DNA of 38,910 nucleotides. Origin: Beijerinckiaceae bacterium (lineage in GTDB: Bacteria; Pseudomonadota; Alphaproteobacteria; Rhizobiales; Beijerinckiaceae). The stretch covers positions 1 to 38,910 of the forward strand of contig CANJEY010000002.1 of assembly GCA_947472615.1 (NCBI GenBank). Direction: 5' to 3'. Both the position numbers and the translations under genes were made by a program. Under the pieces are notes generated by a model. The model searched no databases. It was not told the origin of the DNA and worked only from the letters and a program-made list of their open reading frames with translations. This document shows positions 28,100-38,029 of the stretch, piece by piece. Positions within the stretch are counted from its first letter, which is position 1; every line of letters begins with the position of its first letter.

Positions 28100-29764
28100 A
28101 TGACTTTCTCAACCGACTTCACGCGTCGAGGCGTTCTGTGCGGCGCGGCCGCAGCACTCACGATTCTGGCGCCGGGCGGCGCGGCGCGAACGACGCAGCC
28201 AAGTATCGCGCGCGGCCGCGTCCGGACGGCCGACGGAGCCGGCGTCCCGGGCGTCATGGTCACCAATGGAAGGGATGTCGTCACGACAGGCGGCGACGGA
28301 CAATACGAACTGTCTGTGAACCGCGACTGCATCATCTCGGTCGTCAAGCCGTCCGGTTACGCAATCGCACTGGACCCAGACACGAAACTGCCCCGGCACT
28401 ATTACGTCCACCGGCCAACTGGATCGCCGGCGCATATCCCGTTCGCCTACCCCGGCGTCGCCGCCACTGGGCCTTTGCCGTCATCGATCGATTTCACGCT
28501 GACGAAGCGCGATGAGCCCACCGCATTCAACGTCATCCTGTTCGCCGATCCGCAACCTGAAACCGACGCGGAGGTCGACTTCATTCGCGATGGCGTCATT
28601 CCGGCCGCAGCCGGTGTGGACGCCGCGTTCGGCGTCACGCTTGGCGATATCGTCGGCGACGATCTCTCGCTCTACGGCCGGATTAACGGTCTCATCGGGA
28701 CGCTCGAAAAGCCCTGGTACAACGTGTGCGGCAATCACGATCTGAACTACGAATCGCCCGACAATTCCTTCGCGCGCGAAACCTTCATCCGCACGTTCGG
28801 CCCGTCGCACTATGCGTTCGAACATGGCGAAGCGATGTTCATCATGCTCGACAACGTCGTCTACGAAGGCGCCGATCCGACCGAGCCCGGCCAGATGGGC
28901 CGCTACCACGACGGCATCAGCGACGAGCAACTGGATTTTGTGGCGAATGTTCTCGCGCGCACGCCGCCAAGCCGGCTCATCGTGCTTGGGATGCACATTC
29001 CGCTGCGCTCGCGCCGCGACCACAGCGGGCGTGAGATCGCTACGGATGATTGCGCCCGTCTGCTCGACATCATCGGCGACAGGCCAGCTGTCAGTTTCGC
29101 GGGCCATACGCACATGGCCGAACACCGCTACATCTGGCGAACTGGGGCCGGTGCGCCCCACCATCATCAGGTGCTCACCACGGTTTGCGGTTCATGGTGG
29201 AGCGGACCGTTCGACCGGCGAGGCGTCGCCATCGCCGATGCCTGCGACGGCGCGCCCAGCGGGTTCTATGTTCTGTCCGTCAATGGCAATTCGTGCCGGA
29301 CCACATTCCGGCCAACCAACGAACCGGCGGCCCGGCAGGTGCGCGCCGTTCTGTGCGAACGCCCTGAAGCCGAATATGCAGGCAAGGTCACGCCGAAGCT
29401 CCGACGCGCGACACTGCGCGCCCACGAGGCGCAGACCACCGAAATCGTCGCCAATGTGTTCGACGGCGGACCACGTACGCTGGTCTTCTGCAGCGTCGAT
29501 CACGGCCCCGAAATCGCCATGCGGCGCGAAGACCGGACCGATCCATTCGTCGCAGCGGTTTATGCGAACAATCGCGAGGCCATCAAACCATGGGTCAAAG
29601 CCGAGCGCTCGACGCATGTCTGGGCTGCGCCCCTGCCGGGCGACCTGACCCCCGGCGCACATGCGATCTCAATCCGCGCAACTGACGAGTTCGGCCGCAC
29701 CCATCGCGAAACGCTGGCGTTCGAAATCCAGTCCAGCGACCGCATGATCGCCGGGCGCGGCTGA
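28100..29764 (+). CDS. Tat-exported calcineurin-like metallophosphoesterase with N-terminal beta domain
   Basis: Tat-like TRRGVLCGAAAALTILAPGG; NVILFADPQ, VTLGDIVGDD, NVCGNHDLNYE, IVLGMHIPL, SFAGHTHMAEH. Confidence 0.88.
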   Translation: MTFSTDFTRRGVLCGAAAALTILAPGGAARTTQPSIARGRVRTADGAGVPGVMVTNGRDVVTTGGDGQYELSVNRDCIISVVKPSGYAIALDPDTKLPRHYYVHRPTGSPAHIPFAYPGVAATGPLPSSIDFTLTKRDEPTAFNVILFADPQPETDAEVDFIRDGVIPAAAGVDAAFGVTLGDIVGDDLSLYGRINGLIGTLEKPWYNVCGNHDLNYESPDNSFARETFIRTFGPSHYAFEHGEAMFIMLDNVVYEGADPTEPGQMGRYHDGISDEQLDFVANVLARTPPSRLIVLGMHIPLRSRRDHSGREIATDDCARLLDIIGDRPAVSFAGHTHMAEHRYIWRTGAGAPHHHQVLTTVCGSWWSGPFDRRGVAIADACDGAPSGFYVLSVNGNSCRTTFRPTNEPAARQVRAVLCERPEAEYAGKVTPKLRRATLRAHEAQTTEIVANVFDGGPRTLVFCSVDHGPEIAMRREDRTDPFVAAVYANNREAIKPWVKAERSTHVWAAPLPGDLTPGAHAISIRATDEFGRTHRETLAFEIQSSDRMIAGRG

Positions 29765-31282
29765 TTACTGCCCGCGCCGGGCGCTCGTGGCGAAGCGCAC
29801 CGCCTCATCGGCGGCCTTGAACAGGGCTTGCGCCTTGTTGACGCATTCGCGGTGCTCGTACGATGGATCGCTATCATAGACGATGCCGGCGCCAGCCTGC
29901 GCGTGCATCATGCCATCCTTGACGATGGCTGTGCGCAGCACGATGCAGGTGTCCATTTCGCCCGATGCGCCGAAATAGCCGATGCACCCGGCGTAGATGC
30001 CGCGCTTGTCGGTCTCCAGTTCGTCGATGATCTCCATCGCCCGGACCTTCGGCGCGCCCGACACGGTGCCGGCCGGGAAGCCGCCGCAGAGCGCGTCGAT
30101 CACGTCGTGCTTCGGGTCGAGTTCGCCCTCGACGTTCGACACGATGTGCATGACGTGGCTGTAGCGCTCGACGAAGAACTTGTCGGTCACGTTCACGGTG
30201 CCGATCTTCGCCACGCGGCCGACGTCGTTGCGGCCGAGATCGAGCAGCATCAGGTGCTCCGCCCGCTCCTTCTCGTCGGCCAGCAGATCCTTGGCCAGCG
30301 CGTCGTCCTCGGCCGGCGTCTTGCCGCGCCAGCGGGTGCCAGCGATAGGCCTGATCTGCACCTTGCCGTCACGCACACGCACAAGGATTTCCGGACTCGA
30401 ACAGACGATCTGAAAGCCGCCGAAATCGAGGTAGCACAGGAACGGCGACGGGTTGACGCGCCTCAGCGCGCGATAGAGCGACAACGCCGGCAGGTTGAAC
30501 GGCGCGCTGAAACGCTGCGACAGCACGACCTGAAAGATGTCGCCGGCCCGGATGTATTCCTTCGCCTGATCGACCATGTCGAGAAAGTGCGGCTCCGGCG
30601 TGTTCGACACGGAGGCGGCCGCCAGCAGATGCGGATCGGCCTGCGGCGGAGCATGGCCGAGCGGCCCTTCCAGCACGTCGATGGCGGCTTCGAGCCGCGC
30701 CACAGCCGCCTCGTAGGCGGCGCGCGCCGAAACGCCAGCCTGCGGACGCACGGGCGTCACGATGGACATTTCGTCCTTCACCGAATCGAACACGACCATG
30801 AGGGTCGGGCGGATCATCACCGCATCCGGCACACCGATCGGGTCGGGCTTCGCCGGCGCCAGACGCTCCATCTGCCGCACCATGTCGTAGCCCAGATAGC
30901 CGAAGACGCCAGCCGCCATCGGTGGCAGCGACCCATCGGCGTCGATCGCCGATTCGGCGATCAGCGCCCGCAGCGCATCGAGCGGCTTCTGCGGCATAGG
31001 CTCGAACGCATCCGGGTTCGTCAGCGCCCTGCGGTTGATCTCAGACCGGTCGCCATAAGTCCGCCAGATGACGTCGGGATCGAGGCCGATCATCGAATAA
31101 CGGCCGCGAGCCGCGCCGCCTTCGACGGATTCGAGCAGGAACATGTTGCCGGCCCGACCGGCCGACAGCTTGAGATAGGCCGACACCGGCGTTTCGAGAT
31201 CGGCGATCAGCTTCGTCGACAGAAGCGACGGCGCGCCCGCCTCCCACGCGCGCGCGAAGACCTCGAAGGAGGGAGAAATCAT
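29765..31282 (-). CDS. trpE: Anthranilate synthase component I
   Basis: FLLESVEGGAARGRYSMIGLDPD; DIFQVVLSQRFSAPFN; RPIAGTRWRGKTPAEDDALAKDLLADEKERAEHLMLLDLGRNDVGRV; GGFPAGTVSGAPKVRAMEIIDELE. Confidence 0.97.
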   Translation of the reverse strand: MISPSFEVFARAWEAGAPSLLSTKLIADLETPVSAYLKLSAGRAGNMFLLESVEGGAARGRYSMIGLDPDVIWRTYGDRSEINRRALTNPDAFEPMPQKPLDALRALIAESAIDADGSLPPMAAGVFGYLGYDMVRQMERLAPAKPDPIGVPDAVMIRPTLMVVFDSVKDEMSIVTPVRPQAGVSARAAYEAAVARLEAAIDVLEGPLGHAPPQADPHLLAAASVSNTPEPHFLDMVDQAKEYIRAGDIFQVVLSQRFSAPFNLPALSLYRALRRVNPSPFLCYLDFGGFQIVCSSPEILVRVRDGKVQIRPIAGTRWRGKTPAEDDALAKDLLADEKERAEHLMLLDLGRNDVGRVAKIGTVNVTDKFFVERYSHVMHIVSNVEGELDPKHDVIDALCGGFPAGTVSGAPKVRAMEIIDELETDKRGIYAGCIGYFGASGEMDTCIVLRTAIVKDGMMHAQAGAGIVYDSDPSYEHRECVNKAQALFKAADEAVRFATSARRGQ

Positions 31283-31289
31283 CGCGCCC

Positions 31290-33209
31290 TCAGAACAGGC
31301 TGTTCGGATCGCCGCCGCCGATCGCCAGACTGACGGCCGCGTCGTTGATCCGCACGCCCAGATCGCCCTGCAGACGGGTGATGTACTGGGTCAGGATTTC
31401 TTCCGAAATGCCCGCCTTGTACTGGTCGGCGATGCCCTTCACGGTATCCGAATCCAGATCGATCTGCGGCACGACGCTGTCGTTGATCTTGAACACCACG
31501 CGGCTCAGCCCCTCGCCAGACGCCGAACCCGCCGCCCCGACCGGCATGGCGAAGACGCGCGCCACCACCGCCGACGGCACGCTCTCGGTGCCGATGCGCT
31601 TGACCTGGTTGGACTGCTTCACTTCGAGCCCGCCCTCATCCTTGGCGACGACCTCGATCGCAGCGCCGCCCTTGATCTTGTCGACCATGGCTTCGGCCTT
31701 GGCGCTCAGGCGCTTGGTGATCTCGTCGTCCCGCCACGCCTTTTCGACCTCGGTTTTCACCTCGTCGAGGGTGCGCTCACGCGCCGGGTCGACAGCCGCG
31801 ACCTCGAACCAGATGAATCCGCCGTCGCGGGTGTTGATCGTGTCGTTGTCGAAACCGACATCGGACGCGAACACCGCCTTCAGGAAAGCGTCCTTCTCCG
31901 GCAGATCCGTGACGAGCTCGCCGTTGCGGCCAATGCCGGCTGACGTGATGCCGTCGATGGTGCGGACTTGCAGGCCGGCCAATGACGCCGCTTCCGACAG
32001 CGTCTTGCCGGAGGTGCGCTCATCCTCGATCTTGTCGCGCAGACGTTGCGCCTCGCCGCGCGCCCGCTCCGTGGCGATGTCCTTCTTCAGGTCGTCCGCC
32101 ACTTCCGCAAATGGCCGGACGCTTTCCGGATTGATCTTCTCGACCCGCACCAGAACCACGCCGAACTGGCCCTTCACGGGTTCGCTGACGCCGCCCGCCG
32201 GCAGCGCATAGGCGGCCTCCGCGACGGCCGCGTCGATGATGTCCTTCTTCGCCACGACGCCGAGGTCGATGTCCTTGTCGGTGAGCTTACGGTCGGCCGC
32301 GATGGAATCGAACGTCGCGCCAGCCTTGATCTTCTGGCTCGCCTCGGCGGCGTCCTGCTCGCTCGGAAAGACGATCTGCTGCAGATGACGCGTCTCGGAC
32401 GTGCCGAAACGTTCGCCCTTGACCCGCTCATAGCGGGTCTGCGCGTCGGCGTCGGAGATCTTGGCGGGATCGGCGATGGTGGCTGGCGTCACAACTAGCG
32501 TCACGACCTTGCGGTAAGCGTCCGAGCGGAAGGTCTGCTTGCGTTCGTCGTAGAACTTCTGCAACGCCTCTTGCGACGGGGCTTCGATGTCGCCCGCGAC
32601 CGAGACCGGCAGCGTCACATATTCGATCGCGCGCGTCTCGTTGCGGTAGCGATGGATCGCCTCGAGCGCGACCTTCGGGGTCGCAGCTCCGCTGACAATG
32701 GAATCTGCAATTTCCTGCCGCAGATAGACCTTGCGCTGTTCGCGCAGGAAGCTCTGCTCGTTCAGGCCGGCATCGCGCAGCGCCTCGTTGAAGCGCGTCA
32801 TATCGAACTTGCCGGTCGGCCCGGCGAACGACTTGTCGTTCTGGATCGCCTTGGCGATGTCGTCATTGGAAATGGCGAGCCCGAGCGCCCGGGCGCGCTG
32901 GTCGAGCGAGGCTTCGGCGATGAGGCGACCGAGCACCTGCTTGTCGAGGCCCATGGCGCGGGCCTGCTCGTTGGTGATCGCCTGCCGATACTGCTGCTGC
33001 AACCGCTGCAGCGCCGTCTGGTAATTGTAACGAAGCTGCTCGGCCGTGATCTCCTCGCCGCCAACGCTGGCGACGGTGTTGGAGCCGAATCCCTTGAAAA
33101 TGTCGCCGATGCCCCAGACGGCGAAGCTGAGGATAATGAAGCCCATGACCACCGCCATGATGGCGCGGCCGAACCAGTTCTGTGATGCCCTGCGCATCCC
33201 GTCGAGCAT
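31290..33209 (-). CDS. Membrane-anchored SurA_N/PpiD-type peptidylprolyl isomerase
   Basis: Single N-terminal TM MAVVMGFIILSFAVWGIGDIF; SVGGEEITAEQLRYNYQTAL; parvulin-like region TRHLQQIVFPSEQDAAEASQKIKAGATFDSIAAD. Confidence 0.88.
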   Translation of the reverse strand: MLDGMRRASQNWFGRAIMAVVMGFIILSFAVWGIGDIFKGFGSNTVASVGGEEITAEQLRYNYQTALQRLQQQYRQAITNEQARAMGLDKQVLGRLIAEASLDQRARALGLAISNDDIAKAIQNDKSFAGPTGKFDMTRFNEALRDAGLNEQSFLREQRKVYLRQEIADSIVSGAATPKVALEAIHRYRNETRAIEYVTLPVSVAGDIEAPSQEALQKFYDERKQTFRSDAYRKVVTLVVTPATIADPAKISDADAQTRYERVKGERFGTSETRHLQQIVFPSEQDAAEASQKIKAGATFDSIAADRKLTDKDIDLGVVAKKDIIDAAVAEAAYALPAGGVSEPVKGQFGVVLVRVEKINPESVRPFAEVADDLKKDIATERARGEAQRLRDKIEDERTSGKTLSEAASLAGLQVRTIDGITSAGIGRNGELVTDLPEKDAFLKAVFASDVGFDNDTINTRDGGFIWFEVAAVDPARERTLDEVKTEVEKAWRDDEITKRLSAKAEAMVDKIKGGAAIEVVAKDEGGLEVKQSNQVKRIGTESVPSAVVARVFAMPVGAAGSASGEGLSRVVFKINDSVVPQIDLDSDTVKGIADQYKAGISEEILTQYITRLQGDLGVRINDAAVSLAIGGGDPNSLF

Positions 33210-33355
33210 GATCGGTTCCTGTGTTCCCCAGCGGGCCGGACTATAGAAAGCAGCGTCCGGCGGCGCAACGACGCGTCCTTAACGCCCCGGACCGGCTTTG
33301 CATAGGCGCGCGGCTCTGCTAACCGGGGCGCATTCAAGAGATTTCGGGAGATTCC

Positions 33356-34114
33356 ATGGCCAGCCGTCCTCGCCCCCTCGTCGCCGGCAACTGGAAAATG
33401 AACGGCCTGAAGGCCTCTCTGGGCGAACTCGCCGGCATGGCGGCGCGCTACGACGCAGCACTCAAGGGCAAGATCGACCTCCTGATCTGCCCGCCCTTCA
33501 CGACAGCCGGGCTCGCCGCACAGGCCGCCAGCGGGACCGGAATCGCCATCGGCGGACAGGATTGCCACGCCAGGGAGAGCGGCGCCCACACCGGCGACGT
33601 CGCCGCCGAAATGCTGGCCGATCTCGGCCTGACCCATGTGATCGTCGGCCATTCCGAACGCCGGACGGACCACGCTGAATCGGACGCCGTCGTGAAGGCC
33701 AAGGCCGCCGCCGCGCTGCGCGCCGGCCTGATCGCCATCGTGTGCGTCGGCGAAACCCACGCCGAGCGCATGGCCGGCACGACGCTCGACGTCGTCGGCA
33801 GGCAGGTGAATGGCTCCCTGCCGGACGGCGCGACCGCCGCCAATCTGGTCATCGCCTACGAGCCCGTCTGGGCCATCGGCACGGGCCTGACGCCGACCGC
33901 CGCCGATGTGGCCGAGGTTCACGCCTTCATCCGCAAGGAACTGGAACGCCTGCTGCCCGATCAGGGCGCCGGCGTCCGCATTCTCTACGGCGGCTCGGTG
34001 AAGCCCAACAACGCCGTGGAGCTGATGGGCGTCGCCAACGTCGATGGCGCTCTTGTCGGCGGCGCGAGCCTCAAGGCCGCCGACTTCATGGCGATCGCCG
34101 ACGCCTACCGCTGA
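33356..34114 (+). CDS. tpiA: Triosephosphate isomerase
   Basis: [74 protein letters not shown]. Confidence 0.98.
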   Translation: MASRPRPLVAGNWKMNGLKASLGELAGMAARYDAALKGKIDLLICPPFTTAGLAAQAASGTGIAIGGQDCHARESGAHTGDVAAEMLADLGLTHVIVGHSERRTDHAESDAVVKAKAAAALRAGLIAIVCVGETHAERMAGTTLDVVGRQVNGSLPDGATAANLVIAYEPVWAIGTGLTPTAADVAEVHAFIRKELERLLPDQGAGVRILYGGSVKPNNAVELMGVANVDGALVGGASLKAADFMAIADAYR

Positions 34115-34117
34115 GGC

Positions 34118-35119
34118 TCAGCCGAGAAACTTCGCCGCCAGCCGGATGATCTCCTCCGGCGTTTCGAGAATCTCGCGGAACAGCTTTTCCTGTTCCTCGC
34201 CGATCTTCGGCGATGGATCGAGGTTCTGCCGCTTCGCGTCGGCCAGATAGCCTGGATCTCGCACAGCAGCGTCGAACGCGCGCCGCAGGACGTCGAGCCG
34301 TTCGGCCGGAATATCCGGTGGCCCCACGACCGGGCGCCCGAGATTGTTATTATCGGAAAAGAAGTCCGCGACATGCATCTGCTGCGGCGTCTTGATGAAT
34401 TGCCGGATCGACGGCGCGCCGAGCCCGGGGATCGGCTCTTTCTCGAGATTGAACAGCAGATTGGCCTTGCCCTGCGTGATCCAGCCCGGCCGCGAATGGT
34501 CGAAACCCTGATAGGTCTGACACACGCCTTCGACCTCGCCGCGGTCCATCGCCAGCATCACGTCGCCGGAATTCTTGTAGCCCTCGATCAGTTCGAACTT
34601 CATGCCGTAGATTTCGCGAAGGTAGATCGGGATCGTCGACACGCCGCTGCCTGCGCCGGCCCCGCCGACGATCAGGGTCTGAGTGAACAGGTCTGCGCCC
34701 TTCTTCACCCGCGCATCGGGCCGCGCGATACAGACCTGATTGGCAGTGTCGGTGCTGCCGATCCAGTTCATCCGGCGGAAGTCGGCTTCCAGACCGGGCT
34801 TGTTCTTCAGCGCTGCCGCCGTTGGGATGAGCTGCGAGATGATCCCGATCGAGGTGCCGTCGCGCGGTGCGACCGAATAGAGATAATTCGTCGCCTTGAT
34901 ATGCCCCGCGCCCGGCATCAGCCGGACGACGAAACTCGGATTGCCCGGAATATGTTCCGGCATGTAGCGCGCCAGCAGGCGCGCAAACCCGTCGTAGGAC
35001 GAACCACCCTCGCTGCCGACGATGAACTCGATCTGCCGGCCGCGATAGAAGCTCTCGACGGACTGCGCGTTCGCCGCGCCCGCGGCGCAGATCAGCGCCG
35101 CCACAAGCCCATTGCGCAT
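34118..35119 (-). CDS. TctC/Bug family solute-binding protein
   Basis: MRNGLVAALICAAGAANAQ signal; FYRGRQIEFIVGSEGGSSYDGFARLLARYMPEHIPGNPSFVVRLMPGAGHIKATNYLYSV; start internal to the listed ORF. Confidence 0.87.
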   Translation of the reverse strand: MRNGLVAALICAAGAANAQSVESFYRGRQIEFIVGSEGGSSYDGFARLLARYMPEHIPGNPSFVVRLMPGAGHIKATNYLYSVAPRDGTSIGIISQLIPTAAALKNKPGLEADFRRMNWIGSTDTANQVCIARPDARVKKGADLFTQTLIVGGAGAGSGVSTIPIYLREIYGMKFELIEGYKNSGDVMLAMDRGEVEGVCQTYQGFDHSRPGWITQGKANLLFNLEKEPIPGLGAPSIRQFIKTPQQMHVADFFSDNNNLGRPVVGPPDIPAERLDVLRRAFDAAVRDPGYLADAKRQNLDPSPKIGEEQEKLFREILETPEEIIRLAAKFLG

Positions 35120-35147
35120 CGTCCCCTCCTGCGTTCGGCTGAAGATA

Positions 35148-36230
35148 CTATTCCTTGAAATATTGCGAGAATAGCCGGTTCGCATCGTCCCGAGTTTCGA
35201 ATAATCTGGCGGGCGTGAATACCTGTTCTTTGAGGCCGTTGCGCTCGGGAATGATCTTCTGCAGCTTCGCATCGGCCTCGACATCGGGCCGAGCCGACAG
35301 ATAATCCGCCTTGCGCAGAATTTCCTGTCCCTCTTTCGATTGCAGATAATCAATCAGCAGCATCGCGGAGTGAACATGCGGCGCGTTCTTGACCAGCATC
35401 ATGGTGCCGAACGTGGAGGAAACCGGCGAGAGCATCTGCGCATCGAGAGGCGCGCCGATCGCCTTGCTGATCAACGGATGGTGCGCGAAAATTTCGATGC
35501 CAAGATCGTATTCGCCCTCCCCGACCTTGTCGACGAGCGCCCGCGCGCTGCCGTGAAAGTTGGCGATGTCCTGTTTCGAGAGCTTTTCGAGATAATTCGC
35601 GGTCGCATCCTTGCCGCGCGCTAAAAGCACATTGGCGATGAAAAGGTTTGCGCCGGACTCGCTCTCCGCATGCCAGGCCATGCGGCCCTTCCATTTAGGG
35701 TCGAGCAAATCGTCGTGGGTTTTCGGAACCTGCGCGGTGGGAACGCGGGACGAATTATAAGCGAGCCCGAAATAATTGACCCGATAGGCAGACCACCTGC
35801 CATTGGGGTCGACATAAGCAGCCGGCAACGCGCTCAGTTCCGGCGACCAGTATTGCTGAACCACGCCCTGCTTCATCGTCGGCTCGGCCACGCCGCTGGA
35901 TTCGAAGACATCGGCCTCGGGACGCCCCGCCTTCGCTTCGGTGATTACCTTCAGGATAATGTCGCGGCTCGTGCCCCGCCAGAACTGCAGATCGACGAAC
36001 GGGTATTTCGCCTTGAAACCCTTGCTCACCGGCAATAGCGCCTGATCGACGATCATGCCCGAATAGAAGACGACCTTGCCTTCCTTCTTTGCGCCGTCGA
36101 TCAGCAGGTTTTGCCGGTCCGCGCCCTTGTAGGTCGCGATATTGACGCCCTGCGCCACGGCGGGCGCCGCTGCGAGCGCTGCCGCGGCCGCTGCAGACTG
36201 CGCCCATCGGCGCATGGATGAATGCCACAT
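35148..36230 (-). CDS. Extracellular solute-binding protein, Fe3+-type ABC (AfuA-like) fold
   Basis: Signal peptide ending AVAQG; YKGADRQNLLIDGAKKEGKVVFYSGMIVDQALLPVSKGFKAKYPFVDLQFWRGTSRDIILKV. Confidence 0.86.
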   Translation of the reverse strand: MWHSSMRRWAQSAAAAAALAAAPAVAQGVNIATYKGADRQNLLIDGAKKEGKVVFYSGMIVDQALLPVSKGFKAKYPFVDLQFWRGTSRDIILKVITEAKAGRPEADVFESSGVAEPTMKQGVVQQYWSPELSALPAAYVDPNGRWSAYRVNYFGLAYNSSRVPTAQVPKTHDDLLDPKWKGRMAWHAESESGANLFIANVLLARGKDATANYLEKLSKQDIANFHGSARALVDKVGEGEYDLGIEIFAHHPLISKAIGAPLDAQMLSPVSSTFGTMMLVKNAPHVHSAMLLIDYLQSKEGQEILRKADYLSARPDVEADAKLQKIIPERNGLKEQVFTPARLFETRDDANRLFSQYFKE

Positions 36231-36292
36231 GTTTCTCTCCCGGAGAGTGTCGTGCGCGGCGGCGATTGTTGTTGCTCCCGCCGCTTCGTTCG

Positions 36293-37345
36293 TCAGGCGA
36301 CTTCGAGGCTCGCCGTATATGCGCCGGTCTTCGACTTCACGCCCGACATGCGTTTCGCAATGTCATCCGGCAAGGGCCGCACGCCGTTGCTCAGCCACAG
36401 CCGCAGCAGATGCCGCTTGCGGTGCGACTCCGGCCAATCCTCGAACGCCTTGCGCGAATGCATCAGCGTATGATTCATGACAAAGAAAATGTCGCCCGGC
36501 TCGAAATGAATCTCGAGCGCGAACTCGTCGCACATGGCGCGAAACACCGCGAGCGCCTCAATCTGCGACGGCGTCAGTTTCGGCGCCCCTGGAATTTTCT
36601 GCGCCTTGTCGATCGCCTGACTGGCGGCTCGCGATGTGAAATAGCCATCGTGGAACGCGAAGATCGACTGCATGATCCACGGCGTATCGGCCCCATAGCC
36701 GTCGCCCGGCCGCGCGCGCGGATAAAGCCCGATCAGTTCCTTCAGCAGATCGGGCCGGCGCTTCAGCATCTCGTTGTAGACCGTCACGGAACTGCACAGC
36801 AGATGCTCGCCGCCGGACTTGCCAGCGTGAATGCACGCCAGGCCCAGCACATCGCAACTGTCGCAATGGAACTTCAGCGCCGCCTTGGTGGTATAGGCGC
36901 GGTCTTCCAGATAGGCGCCGCCGATGTCTTTCACATGGCCAAGCAATTGCCCCTGCGCGTTCTGCGAAATCGGCGCGCCCAGATGCAGCCCGACGCCCCA
37001 GAACGCCGTCGCAAAGGCGGACTGGCTCATCGCCTCGAACGGAAGACCCCGAATGAGAACGAAGCCGCGCCCGGTCATCAACTCGTCGCGGATGTCGCGC
37101 AATCGCGCCGCGAAGGACGGCAGGGAAAAGTCTTCGCGCCTAGTGTCGAGCAGCGAGCCTCCGGCGGCCTCTCGAGAAGCGACAGCATCCAGAACTTCGC
37201 CGCGCTCGGCGTCGGACAACGTGTACGTCCATTCATCCGAGACAGCCATCTGCTTCGGATCCCAGCCGGCGGCGTCGATCAACGGCTGCATCGGCACGGC
37301 CGGCGCACGCGGCGCAACGGATCGCTTCCAGGCGTTGGCCTTCAT
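36293..37345 (-). CDS. TauD/TfdA-family Fe(II)/2-oxoglutarate-dependent dioxygenase-like protein
   Basis: HxD motif in LKFHCDSCDVLGLACIHAGKSGGEHLLCSS; distal His/Arg in FVMNHTLMHSRKAFEDWPESHRKRHLLRLWLS. Confidence 0.85.
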   Translation of the reverse strand: MKANAWKRSVAPRAPAVPMQPLIDAAGWDPKQMAVSDEWTYTLSDAERGEVLDAVASREAAGGSLLDTRREDFSLPSFAARLRDIRDELMTGRGFVLIRGLPFEAMSQSAFATAFWGVGLHLGAPISQNAQGQLLGHVKDIGGAYLEDRAYTTKAALKFHCDSCDVLGLACIHAGKSGGEHLLCSSVTVYNEMLKRRPDLLKELIGLYPRARPGDGYGADTPWIMQSIFAFHDGYFTSRAASQAIDKAQKIPGAPKLTPSQIEALAVFRAMCDEFALEIHFEPGDIFFVMNHTLMHSRKAFEDWPESHRKRHLLRLWLSNGVRPLPDDIAKRMSGVKSKTGAYTASLEVA

Positions 37346-37455
37346 CTTTCCTCCCGGCGGCGCTTCCGCGCCGCACCTGACTCCTGACGGCGCATCGCCG
37401 TCGAATTGTCCGGAAGGTTATCGTCTGGACTCGGCGTGTCAACGACCGACGTTAT

Positions 37456-37896
37456 TCACGCCAGTGGCCAGACGAACAGCGCCGATGCGCAAAGCCCGAT
37501 CGCCGTCACGCCCCACTCGAGCACGCCCCAGTCAGCCACGAGCCCACGAGACCCCAATGTGCCGCCGACCGCGACGTCCGCCAGCAGACGGTTGTTGAGC
37601 GGCGTCACCACGAAGAACAGATAAGGCCAGCTCGCCAGGATAACCGCCGCGCCCACCAGCCACGTTGCGTCGCCGCTTGTCTGATAAGTGACAAAGCCAA
37701 CGATCCCGGCCGCCAGCGCAAGCCCGGCCAGCATCGCGAAACCACGTCTGTCGCTCGGCTTCCATTCCTTCAGCATGGCGCGATCGTCGAGCCCGAGACG
37801 CGCCGGCTGTTCGACCAGATTGATATACGCCGCAGCGCCGGTGAAGGCTGCCGAAAAAGCAAGAGCCAAAGCACCAGACAACATATCAATCCCCAT
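37456..37896 (-). CDS. DUF1772-like small integral membrane protein
   Basis: GAAAYINLVEQPARLGLDDRAMLKEWKPSDRRGFAML, about four TM segments, VTPLNNRLL. Confidence 0.75.
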   Translation of the reverse strand: MGIDMLSGALALAFSAAFTGAAAYINLVEQPARLGLDDRAMLKEWKPSDRRGFAMLAGLALAAGIVGFVTYQTSGDATWLVGAAVILASWPYLFFVVTPLNNRLLADVAVGGTLGSRGLVADWGVLEWGVTAIGLCASALFVWPLA

Positions 37897-38029
37897 TTGC
37901 CCGAGCTGAACAATTGCGGGGGATAACTCAATTGGCGCTGTAAAGTTCCTTCATGGACGTCGGCCGCGACAACCTTGACGGCGGCTGCGAAGTCCACTCT
38001 TATCAATGCAACAAATTCGGGAGGACATC

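Noticed and set aside
29828-31333. 501-aa plus-strand ORF opposite trpE
   Set aside because: Antisense shadow of trpE, no coherent domain.
36218-37387. 389-aa plus-strand ORF opposite the TauD-like gene
   Set aside because: Antisense shadow; the minus strand encodes HxD...H/R dioxygenase motifs.
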